Part shown: in pieces, positions 1 to 10,696 of the stretch | Numbering within the stretch: the first letter of the stretch is position 1 | Layout of the letters: each line of letters opens with the position of its first letter | Assembly: GCA_030544215.1 (NCBI GenBank) | Contig: JARZZO010000014.1 | Coordinates: 17,084,234 to 17,148,233, forward strand | Source: Zantedeschia hybrid cultivar | Taxonomy: Eukaryota > Streptophyta > Magnoliopsida > Alismatales > Araceae | Direction of reading: 5' to 3' | DNA length: 64,000 nucleotides | Position numbers and translations under genes: made by a program | The notes under the pieces: generated by a model | The model's database searches: none | Seen by the model: only the letters and a program-made list of their open reading frames with translations | What the model was told of the DNA's origin: nothing

Positions 1-1392
1 TGGTCTGGGTAAGCGAGTAGAGGCTGATGCCATCCCCATGTGCGGTACACCATCCGGACGAAGAGGCCGTCACAAATATTCACGCACAGCAGGGGCACCT
101 CCCGCCGGAACTGAGAAAGGCTCTGGGACACCCACGGCTGATCGGCTAGATCCTCCTCTGCGTATGGCATCCACACCACCTGGATGGAACAAGAGAGTTA
201 GACCTAATCATCTCGGATGCACATATGCTTCAAGTCACTCACCATATGAGGAGGGAATGTATCAAGCTGACCACGGATGTCCTCCACACGGTACGTCACC
301 GGGCGATAGTCCCGGATCACCTCCCACCGCGCCATCAAAGGGGTCAATCCCTCGCGGTCCGCGGATACATTCCCTCGGCCGATGGGAAAGCGGGTGTAAC
401 CCCAGATCTGCAAGAAACAACATAGTCAGTGCCAGTTAACATAAGTAAAGATGGAAAACCACAGCCAAGAGGATTACCTGGAGAAAAGGGGTGAACCCAC
501 CCAAGTTACCAGAGCCCTGGCGGTAGCCTACCAGGTGGGAGAAAAGATGGCCCAGCATGGCAGCTCCCCACGCCATCTTCTTCGCTGCCTGGAGGTCCTC
601 CAGCAGCGGCAGATACTTCAGATTAACTCTATCTGAAGCTGTGGCAAATAGCAGCCTTCCGAAGAAGAACAAGAGAAAGATCCGCAAGTTCTCGTCATCC
701 GATCGGCCATCCAAGTCTAGGAGCGTCTCCACTCTCTCTGAGAAGGCCTCTAGGGTCTCGCTCGGCATCCGCCGCACCCGGCTCAACCCCACCGATCGGG
801 CAAAGTGCCCAAGGGGTATGTGAGACAGCGCTCCCTGCATCCTGTAGTATCCCTCGCCTAGGAGCCGATCGGACAACTGCCTGTAATCCCTAAGCTCGGG
901 ACCCACCACTGGATCTCCAATGACCGGCAGGCCTGTCAAGAAGGAGACGTCCTCCAGCGTAGGCAACATGTGGCCCCAAGGCATGACGAAGGCCCTGCAT
1001 CTGTCATCCCAGCGCTCCCTGAGAGCTACTAGGAAGGGCGCATCCACCATGAACGGACGGACCCGGAACAGCGACCCGAACCCGAAGGCATCCACTTGGA
1101 AGACGAGCTGATCAGGCAGGGCGTGGTACCAGGCCCAGACCAGTTCCCATGAAACACGCCCTCGGACCCTCTGAATACCCTGAAAAATGAAAAATCCAAA
1201 CATCAGAAAATAAGGGCATAAGCAATTGAGTCTCCACCTGGCCGGACGACGGGGCGGCCTGCCGCCCAGCCTGGCAGACGGCAGGCCAGTCCGCCGTCCG
1301 CGCGGACGGACGGACGGGCCAGCCGTCCGTCCGCGCGGACGGCGGACCCACTTGGACAGACAGCGGCCCCGTCGACCGCCCTCCCCATGCTT

Positions 1393-1434
<42 letters not shown>

Positions 1435-1761
1435 TACCTTCTTCTTCGGGGGCGCCTCCCCGTTGCCACCGTCCTCTCCGTCACCGTCTCCTTCTTCCTC
1501 CTCACCATCACCACTGTCGTCCCCCTCATCCTCCTCCGCTGCCGCCGTCGTGCCTTCCTCCTCTTCTCCTTCCTCTCCGGCATCGCCACCGCCACCGCTG
1601 CCGCTGCTAAGAGCCTCCTCTTCGCCGCCGCGGATATCCTCGGCGTCACCTCCGCGGACGACCTCGTCTCCGCCACCGCCGCCGCCGCTGCAGCCCGCAC
1701 CGTCGTCGCCGCCGGCCCTCCTCCTCCTCCTAAGAGCACGGGGGAGCCATACCCTCGCCAT
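1..1761 (-). CDS. Plant mobile domain (MAIN-like, PF10536-type) protein, antisense gene of element A, 3' end off window
   Basis: Four exons are proposed: 1761-1438, 1179-478, 407-243 and 179 to beyond base 1. All three introns have GT..AG ends and all junctions are phase 0. Exon 1 (108 codons from ATG at 1761) is low complexity: Arg-rich, then Gly runs, then Glu/Asp/Gly runs. Exon 2 carries the PMD. Visible hallmarks are an ERW motif, MPWGHMLPTLEDVSFLTGLP (the family's 'GE-T-LEDV--L-GLP' core), and a later KMAWGAAMLGHL segment matching the family's 'Y-WG-A-LA-LY' block. Exon 3 continues with IWGYTRFPIGR, and exon 4 with VVWMPY. PMD proteins occur as host silencing factors (MAIN/MAIL) and as passengers of transposons; the position supports the latter. 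The reading frame also stays open through intron 1 and upstream to 2220, but that reading is only repeat-encoded GRPARGRP-like peptide. No stop is seen inside the modelled exons. Confidence 0.68.
1394..1432. repeat. Poly(A)/poly(T) tract of 39 bases
   Basis: An uninterrupted run of 39 A on the + strand. On the minus strand it is a T run that begins at the fifth base of intron 1 of the PMD gene, right after the GTAAG donor at 1437. Length this close to a donor may affect splicing, and it is a likely site of slippage or sequencing error. Confidence 0.95.
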
Positions 1762-1839
1762 GGAGGGAGAGTTCGAAGGTCGGGGAACGAGAGAGAAGAA
1801 GAAGAGCAAAGAGAAAGAAGAGAGTGCCGGGTTAGCTCC

Positions 1840-2230
1840 TCTTAAACCCCGAGAGGACGGCCTTGGCATGGCCGTCCACTGACGTGGACGGCCATGCGCT
1901 GGCCGTCCGCCGGCGCGTGGCCGACACGGACGGCCACGCGCTGGCCGTCCACCGACACGGACGGCCACGCGCTGGCCGTCCGCTGGAGTGGACGGCCATG
2001 CGCTGGCCGTCCGCCAGCGCACGGACGGCCACGCACTGGCCGTCCGCCAGCGCACAGACGGCCACGCACTGGCCGTCCGCGGGCGTAGACGGCCATGTGC
2101 TGGCCGTCCGTCAGTGCACGGCCGTCCACCGACGCATGGCCGTCCACCGACGCATGGCCGACACAGACGGCCACGTGCTGGCCGTCCGCTCGCTCGGACG
2201 TCCAGGAGTCGGCCGTCCAAGAGTCAGTCA
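1840..2230. repeat. GC-rich array of short inverted repeats (GGACGGCC..GGCCGTCC)
   Basis: About nine degenerate units of roughly 33-36 bp, each containing GACGGCCAYGCRCTGGCCGT or a close variant, so each unit can fold on itself (8-bp stem, ~6-base loop). The array ends about 80 bp upstream of the proposed ATG (1761) of the PMD gene and about 100 bp downstream of the stop of the neighbouring antisense gene. It therefore fills the intergenic space. Similar GGCCGTCC/GGACGGCC pairs recur inside intron 1 of the PMD gene (about 1240-1350). Confidence 0.85.
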
Positions 2231-2320
2231 AACAGAGGGTTAGGAGGCAGATTGCTCACATGTGTGTGAAAAGAATTTCAAAAGATTTGATATTATTCTT
2301 TGAGAAATTGAAAGGCTACA

Positions 2321-3706
2321 TTATTCTAACGCTCTGCGCCCCATAAAAAAGGCACAGACAGCAGGACGGATGTTGGCCAAGTAGCCTACATATTTTGTGA
2401 CTTCCTCTGAAGTCTCTGCTACGTCAAGACGTGCCTTGGTGAACCTGGAATGACGCCGCCATGCACGTCGGAGCCGGTCTATGGCCTGAACCTCTCTCGC
2501 GTACCCAGTGTGTCGCGGGACGATCAGGGTGTCATATAAGGCAGGGAATGGTACTTGTCTGGGAATGCCGATCTGGAGATGGCAGCGATGCCCCTGATAC
2601 ACAACCAACTCATCGGGGCCAATCAGCCACAGCTCGCGGTCACGAGAAGCCCTCGTGGTGAACTCCATGCTTCGAAGGACCATTGGAACAAATATGAATT
2701 TCTCTACAGGAAGGAAGTTTAGGTAATCACGCCAGTCATCCCGCGTCTTCAGATGAGCTGTGAGACACCTGACTTGATCCTCAGGGCCAAGAAGTGAGCG
2801 TGCAGGATACCACGCACTGTGCTGAAATATCCTCGAGGCAGAAGTCACACTTTCATCGAAGTCAAAGGATACATGCATTTCCATCCATAGTTGCAAAGTG
2901 AACAGACTTCCTCTCGCAGATCGCCCCATGCTCATATGGCTGAGCCCCCCGTACAGGTGTGACAAGATCACCGGGGCAAGAGAGTGGCCTCTCTGCAGTA
3001 GGTTCAGCACGCTCACATATTCCTTTTCAAGCACCGAGCCTGTAGTGGGGAACCACAGGACTCCCCCAAGAACCAAGCACAAACCTCGCATCAGTCTTTC
3101 AGGTTCGACCACCTTGCGCTTAATTTCTCGGATCAGCCAGTATGCAAGACGGTCAACGAGGATCCCTCGGTTATTGGTCATACGGCATGCCTCCCGTTTA
3201 TCCCGGACAATGTCAGTGAAGGTCTCTTCCCAAGAAGGCAAGCCAGAAGGATGACCGGCGGCTAGACCCTCCCAACCATAGAAAGTCTCCACCTCCTCCA
3301 GCAAGACTGTTGCCTCGAACTCCCTGAAGACAAAGGTGTGGGTCCCCGGATGCCATAATTCCAGCAGCGCACCCAATCCTTCCCAATGCCAGTGGATGGC
3401 AGTAAACCATTTGGCAAACACGATAGAGCGTGTCAGGTTCCATCGATGCATGAACACCCTCATGCTTAGTGTGATCACTTCCAATAGGGCCGCGAGCCAT
3501 GCATACTTGCGGGTATGCCTAGCGTCAGGGAACTTTGGGAGGGGCTGCAAGGTAACCCAAAAATCAACAAAAAAGAAGAAAAGAGACGAGGCAAGCAAAT
3601 AAAGGTCCTAGCCTACCTGTTCGTGGGCCACCAGGTTGCTCAGGTGGCCATCCACATCAGACAGAACTCCAGGCCCTCTGGCAGCACAAGTAGGAGACGA
3701 GGCCAT
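2321..3706 (-). CDS. PMD-like protein, second antisense gene of element A
   Basis: Two exons, 3706-3617 (30 codons from ATG) and 3544-2321, are joined in phase 0 across a 72-bp intron with GTAGG donor and TTGCAG acceptor. The product is about 437 aa. The segment around residues 50-130 reads like a divergent PMD N-terminus: a Trp-rich stretch, then LLELWHPGTHTF and LLEEVETFYGWEG, which align with the family's 'L-D-W--ETHTF' and 'T-LEDV--L-GL-' motifs. The rest (NRGILVDRLAYWLIREIKRK, PARSLLGPEDQVRCL) is not recognised. It precedes and points the same way as the PMD gene at 1761, which suggests two antisense passengers. An upstream GATAAAAGG (minus strand, about 3757-3766) could be a TATA box. 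Assignment to PMD is weaker than for its neighbour; the coding status is well supported by the clean splice. Confidence 0.6.
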
Positions 3707-4930
3707 TCTTGAACAGGAAAAGTTGAAGTTCTGGAAGAGGACCCCGCGACAACAACCCTTTTATCATCTCGGGATAACCTCAACACTTTCCACACTCCAC
3801 AAAAGACGGAGAGGCATCCACATCCCATTCCTTTCCCCCTTTTGCGGACCGCATGTACTTTGTCTTCCACCTTTTCGTGGAAGGCGAGCCCCTTGGCCGT
3901 CCATCACTTTGAAAGCAAAACCCATCCACGAGAAAACAAGAGGCCTTTTCCCCCCTCTCTCCAAGGGGGTAACCTCACCCCACAATTAAAGAGACTACCA
4001 TGATCCATGAATTTAATGGCCCATCTCAGAATTCGAGTCGAAACCATATAGGATTGGCATTCTACCGATAGAATGGCCATATCTTCCATATCGGCTTCGA
4101 CTCGAAACAAAATATCTGCTTCTTATCTTCCTGCAATTTGAAATGTAATATTGTCATTATTGAAAAATGTGGACGTCGCTGATGTGCGTTCTTGCAGCTG
4201 CAGGGAATCCGAAGCAAGTAGGATTGAAGACACAGGAGGCTAATAACTTCGGGCGTATAGACTCTGAGTTCCTCTTTAAACAAAACAATGAGGAGTCTAT
4301 ATTCTCCAAGTTATTCGATTGGCCAATAAATCCCTCCTGTTTGCATTAGGAATTGCATTAGGAATTTATTTTTCTAAATTTCAACCCAGCATGCATTTTG
4401 CATAAGCATCCACCCTCGCCCTAGGGGCAATGACCATAACTTATCACTCTGCTCAATCCATTGTTGATCTATGAGTCCGACAATTGTGCGTTTGTTAGCC
4501 TTTGATTTGCAAGACCCCTTTTCTCCTTTTTTTCAGCAAGTGCGCTTGAGAGTCTCTCACTTGGCGATCCCATGATGCGCTAGGCCACCGCGCGCCCGTT
4601 GTGTTGAGAGTTCTTCAAGTCACACTCCTACACCTTTCATGCTCGAGATCCCCTTGGGCCAGATCGCTGTATTCTGGTACGCCAAGGCCTCGCGGTCCCA
4701 GCACCCGAGGGTCCCACGGACTGTGATTCTCTAGTACTGAACTTTGTCCCTTTTCTTAAACCACTCTTGCAACTCGAATGGCTAGCTTTCATGCATCTGC
4801 CGCATTCGCATATCATCCTTGGGGATAGCTCACTCCTTTTCGGGCTGTCCAAAATCAGTTTCGATTTCCGGAACACCCATTTATCATTCCATTCCATTCC
4901 ACTGCAAAACAGGTGTCCCGGAGGGGCATT
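3707..4930 (+). other. Non-coding 3' region of element A with polypurine tract
   Basis: There is no convincing ORF. The last ~60 bp (repeated CATTCCATTC, then CTGCAAAACAGGTGTCCCGG and GGAGGGGCATT) resembles the end of element B before its 3' LTR, where a similar CATTCCATTCC run and a CAAGG..GGCAG tract occur at 22460-22519. This supports the same Tat-like family architecture. The upstream half may also hold the promoter of the antisense gene starting at 3706. Confidence 0.55.
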
Positions 4931-5069
4931 TGTAGACACCGATTTTGGACCACCCTTTTGGTCATAAATCCCCTCCATCATCAGCCCATCATCATAAATC
5001 CCCTCATTTGAGCCATCTCAGCCCACTACCAGCTAGGCCCATTAACCAAATCCCGACCCTAGCCACCTT

Positions 5070-5490
5070 CTTCGTGGAAGGCCAGCCAGTCCGCCTTCCA
5101 CCCCCTTCGAAGGCCACCCCTCGCCTTCCACCACCTTCGAAGGCCACCCCCCGCCTTCTACACCCTCGGAAGGCCAGCTACCTTGCCGTCCACCTTTTGG
5201 CCACCTTTTTCACCTTTTCTTAGAAGGCCAACCCCTTGCCTTCCACCGCCTTCGAAGGCCACCCCCCGCCTTCTACCCCCTTCGAAGGCCAACCACCTTG
5301 CCGTCCACCTTTTGACCACTTTTTCTTCACCTTTTCGTAGAAGGCCAACCCCTTGCCTTCCACCGCCTTCGAAGGCCACCCCTTTCCTTCCACCTCCTTC
5401 GAAGGCCACCCCTCGCCTTCCACTCCCCTCGAAGGCCAGCCGGGTCGCCTTCCACCGCAAGAGTGGAAGGCATGTCACCTGGCCGTCCAC
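5070..5490. repeat. AAGGCC minisatellite / spaced inverted-repeat array in LTR of element A
   Basis: About twelve imperfect units built on CCTTCGAAGGCCACCCC alternate with CCGCCTTCCACC, so AAGGC and GCCTT arms repeatedly face each other across short loops. Two larger sub-blocks contain TTGCCGTCCACCTTTTG. The array sits in U3, upstream of the TATA-like box at 5682. Confidence 0.85.
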
Positions 5491-5681
5491 TCCTTAACCA
5501 CCTTTTGACCCCGTCTTCCCCATGATCTCCTCTACTCTCCGCCCTCGTCCCCCACTACTCCGACCACTCCCCGCTCTGTCGACTGCCGCGGCCACTACCG
5601 CCAACCCTTGACCACTCCCCATTGGTTGAAGGGGGATTTACGGGGATTTAGACCCCTGCTTTCTCCCTTTTTTCCTTCGCC

Positions 5682-5689
5682 TATTTAAA
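5682..5689 (+). promoter_or_regulatory. TATA box of element A LTR
   Basis: TATTTAAA in a pyrimidine-rich context, followed at about 30 bp by a GA-rich stretch typical of an LTR transcription start. Assigned by position only. Confidence 0.5.
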
Positions 5690-6454
5690 CCCTCCACATC
5701 CTCTCGAGCGGGGGTGAAAAAAGAAGGAAGAGAGGGGGGGATAAGAGGAAGGATTTTTGGTTAAGAGGAATTTTGGAGAGGCAGAGAGGGACTTTCTGGT
5801 GAGAGGCTCGAGGAGACCTCAAGGAGGAAGGCTCAGGCTACATCTGGAAACGGGCTTGCCTTTCTAACTTCTCCCTTTTATTTTTTTATTCATTCTCTTA
5901 CATTAGTAATATCATTCATTCTCCACACACGCCACTCCTCTTCACTTGCATGCATGTACATATAGGATGACTTAGCCATCCGTACTCCCACAGAGGTTTA
6001 AAAAAAAAAAACGGGAGGTGGGTGGCCATAACATATGGTCACCTTCCCTCCCCACCACCCATCCGGTGCGTTTCCCACTGATTTTAGTTAGTTTTTTACG
6101 CCTTTCTGAATAGATTTTGCACTCTACAGTTCTAATCGGGTTCGTCTTTGCTTGGTCTTTTTCTTTTCAGGGATCCTTACCACCTACACGCGTACAGAAT
6201 TTCGGGCTCTCTTCCTTTGGCCGGCCGGAGGAAGAGAAGGAGGAATCGACGTCTCCCGCTCTCACAAAACGCGATCATCTTCTACATTCCTGCGGAGCAC
6301 AGGAACCGAAAGGTAATGCTCCTGGCGATCACACTCTCATTTCTAACCCCTCCTCTTTGAATCGCCACAGTTCTGAGACGTACGGAGAAACCCCCAACGC
6401 CGAGGCCCCGCGGGCGCTGCACAGCCGCGGAGGGGGACGTTCCGGGCGCCTACA

Positions 6455-6596
6455 GATGTCACACATTCCTACCCATCCATTCATTGCCTTGCTACGTAAT
6501 TCGTCAAATATAATTGAAATGCTGAATGCATCAACTTGCAGTCAGCACCCATCTCAGGATGACAGCAACTAGTAGATGGTCATACCATGAATGAGT
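6455..6596. repeat. Host direct repeat, copy 1 (left part), split by the copia element
   Basis: The sequence from GATGTCACAC to ATGAGT, plus its continuation at 30590-30627 on the far side of the copia element, matches 31808-31987 over 180 bp with one mismatch seen (CTCAGG versus GTCAGG). It is therefore host DNA that was duplicated before the copia inserted. The left edge coincides with the end of the element A LTR, so the true duplication may be longer. Confidence 0.9.
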
Positions 6597-8182
6597 TGTA
6601 AGGAATCGCCATGAACGCAGCGGAAATAAAAATGATTCCATTGTATCGGTTGCTGGGGTCGTAAAACGGACATTAAAATCTAAGCGGGAAGAACAGTTCT
6701 TCACCTTTGCGGGGTTTCGAATCTCCCGTGGATGATGCCGACTCGGTAATCGCGCACGCGCACGATCTCTAGAGGTATCCACACGAGTTCCCGCAGCAGA
6801 CGCGATTTCCTCCTCGACTTGAGTGCTCCGACCAGATCTCAAATCCACCATGCGCGGAGAGAGAGAGATCCACTCCAAGAGAGAGAGAAGGAGAGAGAGA
6901 GAGGAGAGAGAGATTCTGGGGAGTAAAATTCGTCCAACTAACTTTTTACCACTCCCCCTTGGCTCTCCTTATATAGAAATAAGGATAAGCACAAGAGTTA
7001 ATCCTCATGATTATCCAAGAGTTTGGCCTTGGATAATTCTCCATTAAATCTTCATGTTTATACTGCAGCTTTTCACAAAAACCTAGATAAGCATGAAATT
7101 TAACATCTCTCACCGTATGACGAGAACTCTTATGTATGTGACCCTCTAGGCCCATATATCAGTCCGGTTGCAGGCCCATTAAACTTAGAACTGTTTCTTG
7201 AGTTTAATATTTATTAATTAACATTTAAACATCATATGTTAAATGATTAATTTAATAAACAAGTGAATTATCATCTGATGATCAAATCACTTGGCCTTCT
7301 GATCATGAACAGCACCAAACACTACCTCATGATCCCAGAAAATATAAGGGATATTGTTCCCTTCAATTGAACATTTCCGTTTACCGATACCGCACATATA
7401 TAATCCTTCACTCATGCAATGTCCCGATAACGCAAGGGTATGGTTTTATAGTCAAACCCTCTATCGCATTATCCAGATGGATTCCAGTACTCAGTTAATA
7501 TCTAGAAAGACATCTCTTTCATTTGACCCTGGCCAGGGATTTCTGTGTACACATCCATAGGACATTCTCTCTCCAGTCTTATACCAAGAGTGAGTGATCC
7601 CTTGTTGTTCACTCAATTACCTTCGGAAGCTTTCCACTGTATCTGAAAGACCGATTATGGTGGACTTAATGGTTAAAATCCACGAGTCAGAGAATCAAGA
7701 TACAATGGTCCACAAACAAGGTATCATTGGTGACTCAGGTCAAAAGACCAACTGTGCTACTGCAACGATTGAATTCCCTGGTTGACTAATAGGTATAATT
7801 ACCATCCAGGAATTCTTATTTGGGTCTGTTCAGTGAACTCATTCTCTAATGAGCACCCACTTGTTTGTCTTAGTGTCACCACACGAGTAAATGTGAGATC
7901 ATTCACCCTCATCATATGAGCAGACATAACTTGTGTCAATCTTATCGGATATTTAATGTCCATCTCAAATATCCTATGATCGAGAACTATTTAAGACAAT
8001 TGCCTTAGGATATTGATCTCACTATCATGATCTCATCATGATTCAATATCCCATACATTTGTCTATGGACCTTCATTACAATAGTCGTTTGCGAGAACTA
8101 TTAAATGAAGAAATAATTGCCTTTATTAATAATCTGAACTAGAATGTACAATGATTGGCTTTGAGGCCACCCAATTCTAACA
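6597..8182 (-). repeat. 3' LTR of copia element
   Basis: Copy of 28999-30584. It contains a GA microsatellite near 6858-6913 and a TATATAAGG-type box on the minus strand near 6970. A polypurine tract (minus strand CCAAGTGGGAGAAT) lies immediately inside the element at 8183-8196. Confidence 0.95.
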
Positions 8183-8196
8183 TTCTCCCACTTGGA

Positions 8197-9387
8197 CTAT
8201 AGCCAATCACCCATGTGTCTAAGTCTCATAGACTTAAGGTGACGTTCTAAATTGTTTTGAAACAATGGCTTAGTCAAGGGATCTGCTACATTATCTTCAG
8301 ATGAGACTTTCTCAACTACTATATCTCTTCGGGCGATGATCTCACGAATCAGATGAAATCGTCTCAGAATGTGCTTTGACTTCTGATGTGATATGGGCTC
8401 CTTCGCTTGAGTTATTGCCCCATTGTTGTCACACAATAATGGAACAGGATCTGAAATGCTTGGAACGACTCCAAGCGCCGAGATGAACTTCTTCATCCAA
8501 ACCGCCTCCTTGGCCGCTTCAGCTGCAGCAATGTATTCTGCTTCGGTCGTCGAATCTGCAGTTGTTTCCTGTTTGGAACTCTTCCAACTTACTGCACCTC
8601 CATTTAACATGAATACAAATCCAGACATGGATTTGCTGTCATCCATATCCGACTGGAAACTCGAGTCAGTAAATCCTCGAAGTTCCAAGTCGTTTCCTCC
8701 ATAAACGAGAAATAGATCCTTAGTTCTTCTCAAGTATCTAAGGATGCATTTCACCGCCTTCCAGTGTTCCTCACCTGGATCAGCCTGATATCTACTAGTG
8801 ACACTTAGTGGGTGTGCCACATCAAGCCTAGTACATAGCATTGCATACATGATAGATCCTATTGCCGAGGCATAAGGAACTCTATCCATGTATGCTCTCT
8901 CTTCAGGTGTCTTGGAAGACATTTCTTTAGAGAGATAAATTCCATACCTCATTGGAGCGAGGCCTCTCTTGGAATTTTCCATACCAAACCTTTTGACTAT
9001 GGTATCTATGTACATAGATTGGGACAAGCCAAATATCCTTTTGGACCTATCTCTATAGATCCTTATTCCCAGAATACAGGATGCTTTTCCCAAATCTTTC
9101 ATGGAGAAGTTTTTGGATAACCAAGCCTTTACTAATGACAACATTCCTACATCATTCCCAATGAGTAGAATGTCATCAACGTAAAGTACCAAAAAGGTAA
9201 CTGCGCTCCTACTAGTCTTTTTGTATACACAAGGTTCATCTTCATTCTTAATGAAGTCATAAGATTTGATTGCTTCATCAAATCTTAAGTTCCAAGTTCG
9301 GGATGCCTGCTTTAATCCATAGATGGATCTTGCAGCTTTCATACCTTGCTTGAATGCTCTTTGGAAGTGAATCCTTCAGGTTGTTTC
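8197..9387 (-). pseudogene. Copia pol, C-terminal part: RT and RNase H
   Basis: The reverse-transcriptase palm is intact here, with the YVDD box (LYVDDILLIGND) and IYGLKQASRTWN upstream. The copia RNase H follows with DNNGAITQAKEP and ADPLTKPL, and the protein ends at HMGDWL just before the polypurine tract. The N-terminal part of RT lies on the other side of element B (from 23832). Between the insertion point and codon MKAAR there is a TGA and a frame change, so the gene was already damaged apart from the insertion. A conserved TGC-like codon may have become TGA. Confidence 0.9.
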
Positions 9388-10696
9388 TGTAGATACGCTA
9401 ATTTTGACGTCATTTCGAGTAAATTTCATATCATACAATAATGCCTCGAAATGGTCTGATAATTAATCATTAATTAATTTTTATTAATCTTTTAAGTGTC
9501 GGGTTTAACAGATGTGTTTAAGTTAATCAATTGAATTGATTTTAGCTCAAATTTGTCTTAAAATATGAAGAATTCTAAAAGACGTCTACCCAAGTGGACG
9601 CCATTTAGAGTTTATTTTTATTTTTAACGTTTAAATTTGAATTTTAATTAATTAATTAATTAACTAAAAGTCGTCTGGTAATGTCGACGCGTTTTAAGTT
9701 TCCTAAGCTGTTTTAACTTCTCTTCCGGATGTTTATCCTTATCTTAATTAGTGTAAAAGACGTCTTCACAAGTGGACGCGTTTTACCTAATAAAGATAAA
9801 GATAAGTTTTCCCGGATATTTATCCTTATCTTAATTAATCTGAAAGGCGTCAGCCAAGGTGGACGCGTTTTAGATAATTACAGATAAAGATGAATTAATC
9901 AGTATTTATCTGTCGGTTAAGATGGATAAATTCGGAGTTTTTCAAATGTTAATCGCAAACGCAAGAAATGCCTATAAATACCCTGCATGTTGAAAAAAAA
10001 AAAAAAAAAAAAGAAGAGAATTGAGTTGAGTTGAGCCATAGCGTTATAGCGAGTTGAAGATTGAAGCAACGTCGTAACGCCAGAGCGCTGCCATTTCCAG
10101 AAGTCGGCGTCCCTTTCAAGATCTTCATCCTTTCAAAGCTTCAACCGATTGGGCATAAGTTTTTCATTATTGCATTCATTTCATTAGTTTCATTCTTCAT
10201 ATTCACTTCATGCAAACACACACCACAGCATAATCTTTCAAAAACCTACTTGATCTAAGGGGTTTCAAAGCCATTAAACAAGTGAGTTTGCTGTTTTAAA
10301 TATGCTTAACATCATGATTAGTTCATATATTACTTCTATTTAAATTCTCATCATCATTGTCTCTTCGTTTTTTTTGTTTCTGTCTCTGCTGCACTCAACA
10401 ACAACAAGAGATCAAAAGGGGAAACCAAGCATAACTTATGGACGATCCTCAACCCCAAATTCCACAGCAAGAACAAAAAGCAAAGAAAGGGCTCTATTTC
10501 TTCAGCCGGCTGAGGAAGGGAAACCAAGGACTCAATCTTCCGCGTTTGAAAGGTAAGCGATCATATCTCTTTTGAAACTTTTTAAGTTAAAAGTTTCTGG
10601 CGATCACTGCACTTTAGTTGCTGTTTTAATAGGTTAGTTTACACTAAACAACATAGATTTTTCATGTTAATCACACGGTCATTCTAAGCACCTACA
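9388..10696 (+). repeat. 5' LTR of element B (1309 bp)
   Basis: A TATA box TATAAATA lies at 9973-9980, followed 40 bp later by a poly(A) run. Four hairpin units lie in U3 (9575-9607, 9664-9697, 9763-9786, 9840-9872), each of the form CTAAAAGRCGTC, about 9 bases, GGACGCGTTTTAG. A GGCGATCACTGCAC motif near the right end resembles the primer-binding region just outside the LTR. Confidence 0.95.

Larger units (their letters stand above)
1..6454 (+). mobile_element. Element A: 3' part of a Tat-like Ty3/gypsy retrotransposon, left end outside window
   Basis: A complete 3' LTR (4931-6454, TG..CA) is preceded by a purine-rich tract ending GGAGGGGCATT, as expected just upstream of a 3' LTR. Further left lie about 1.2 kb of non-coding DNA and two spliced genes on the opposite strand. 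Tat-lineage gypsy elements are known to carry extra antisense ORFs between pol and the 3' LTR, some with a plant mobile domain, and this layout matches. No gag or pol is visible, so lineage and left boundary are inferred. The base after the LTR begins GATGT, the likely target-site copy; its partner would lie left of the window. The alternative is that the PMD genes are host or Mutator-type genes that merely abut an LTR. Confidence 0.7.
4931..6454 (+). repeat. 3' LTR of element A (1524 bp)
   Basis: It starts TGTAGACACCGATTTTGGAC and ends GGGCGCCTACA. The ends match the style of element B (TGTAGACACG...CACCTACA), indicating related integrases. A TATA-like TATTTAAA lies at 5682-5689, followed by a purine-rich transcribed region. 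The partner 5' LTR is outside the window. Confidence 0.8.

Noticed and set aside
1226..1882. Pro/Ser-rich open frames on the + strand
   Set aside because: They are complements of the Gly/Glu-rich exon 1 and of repeats; no domain and no splice support.
1762..2220. Upstream extension of the PMD reading frame into GRPARGRP-like repeats
   Set aside because: The frame is open only because the palindromic repeat lacks stops; antiparallel frames are equally open, and ATG at 1761 starts the normal low-complexity head.
6597..6600. Element A LTR plus copia LTR read as one composite element
   Set aside because: Each has its own ends, and 142 bp of host DNA lies between them.
10061..10258. 65-codon frame in both LTRs of element B (also 23195-23392)
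   Set aside because: Lies in the transcribed part of the LTR; conservation between the two copies only reflects LTR identity.
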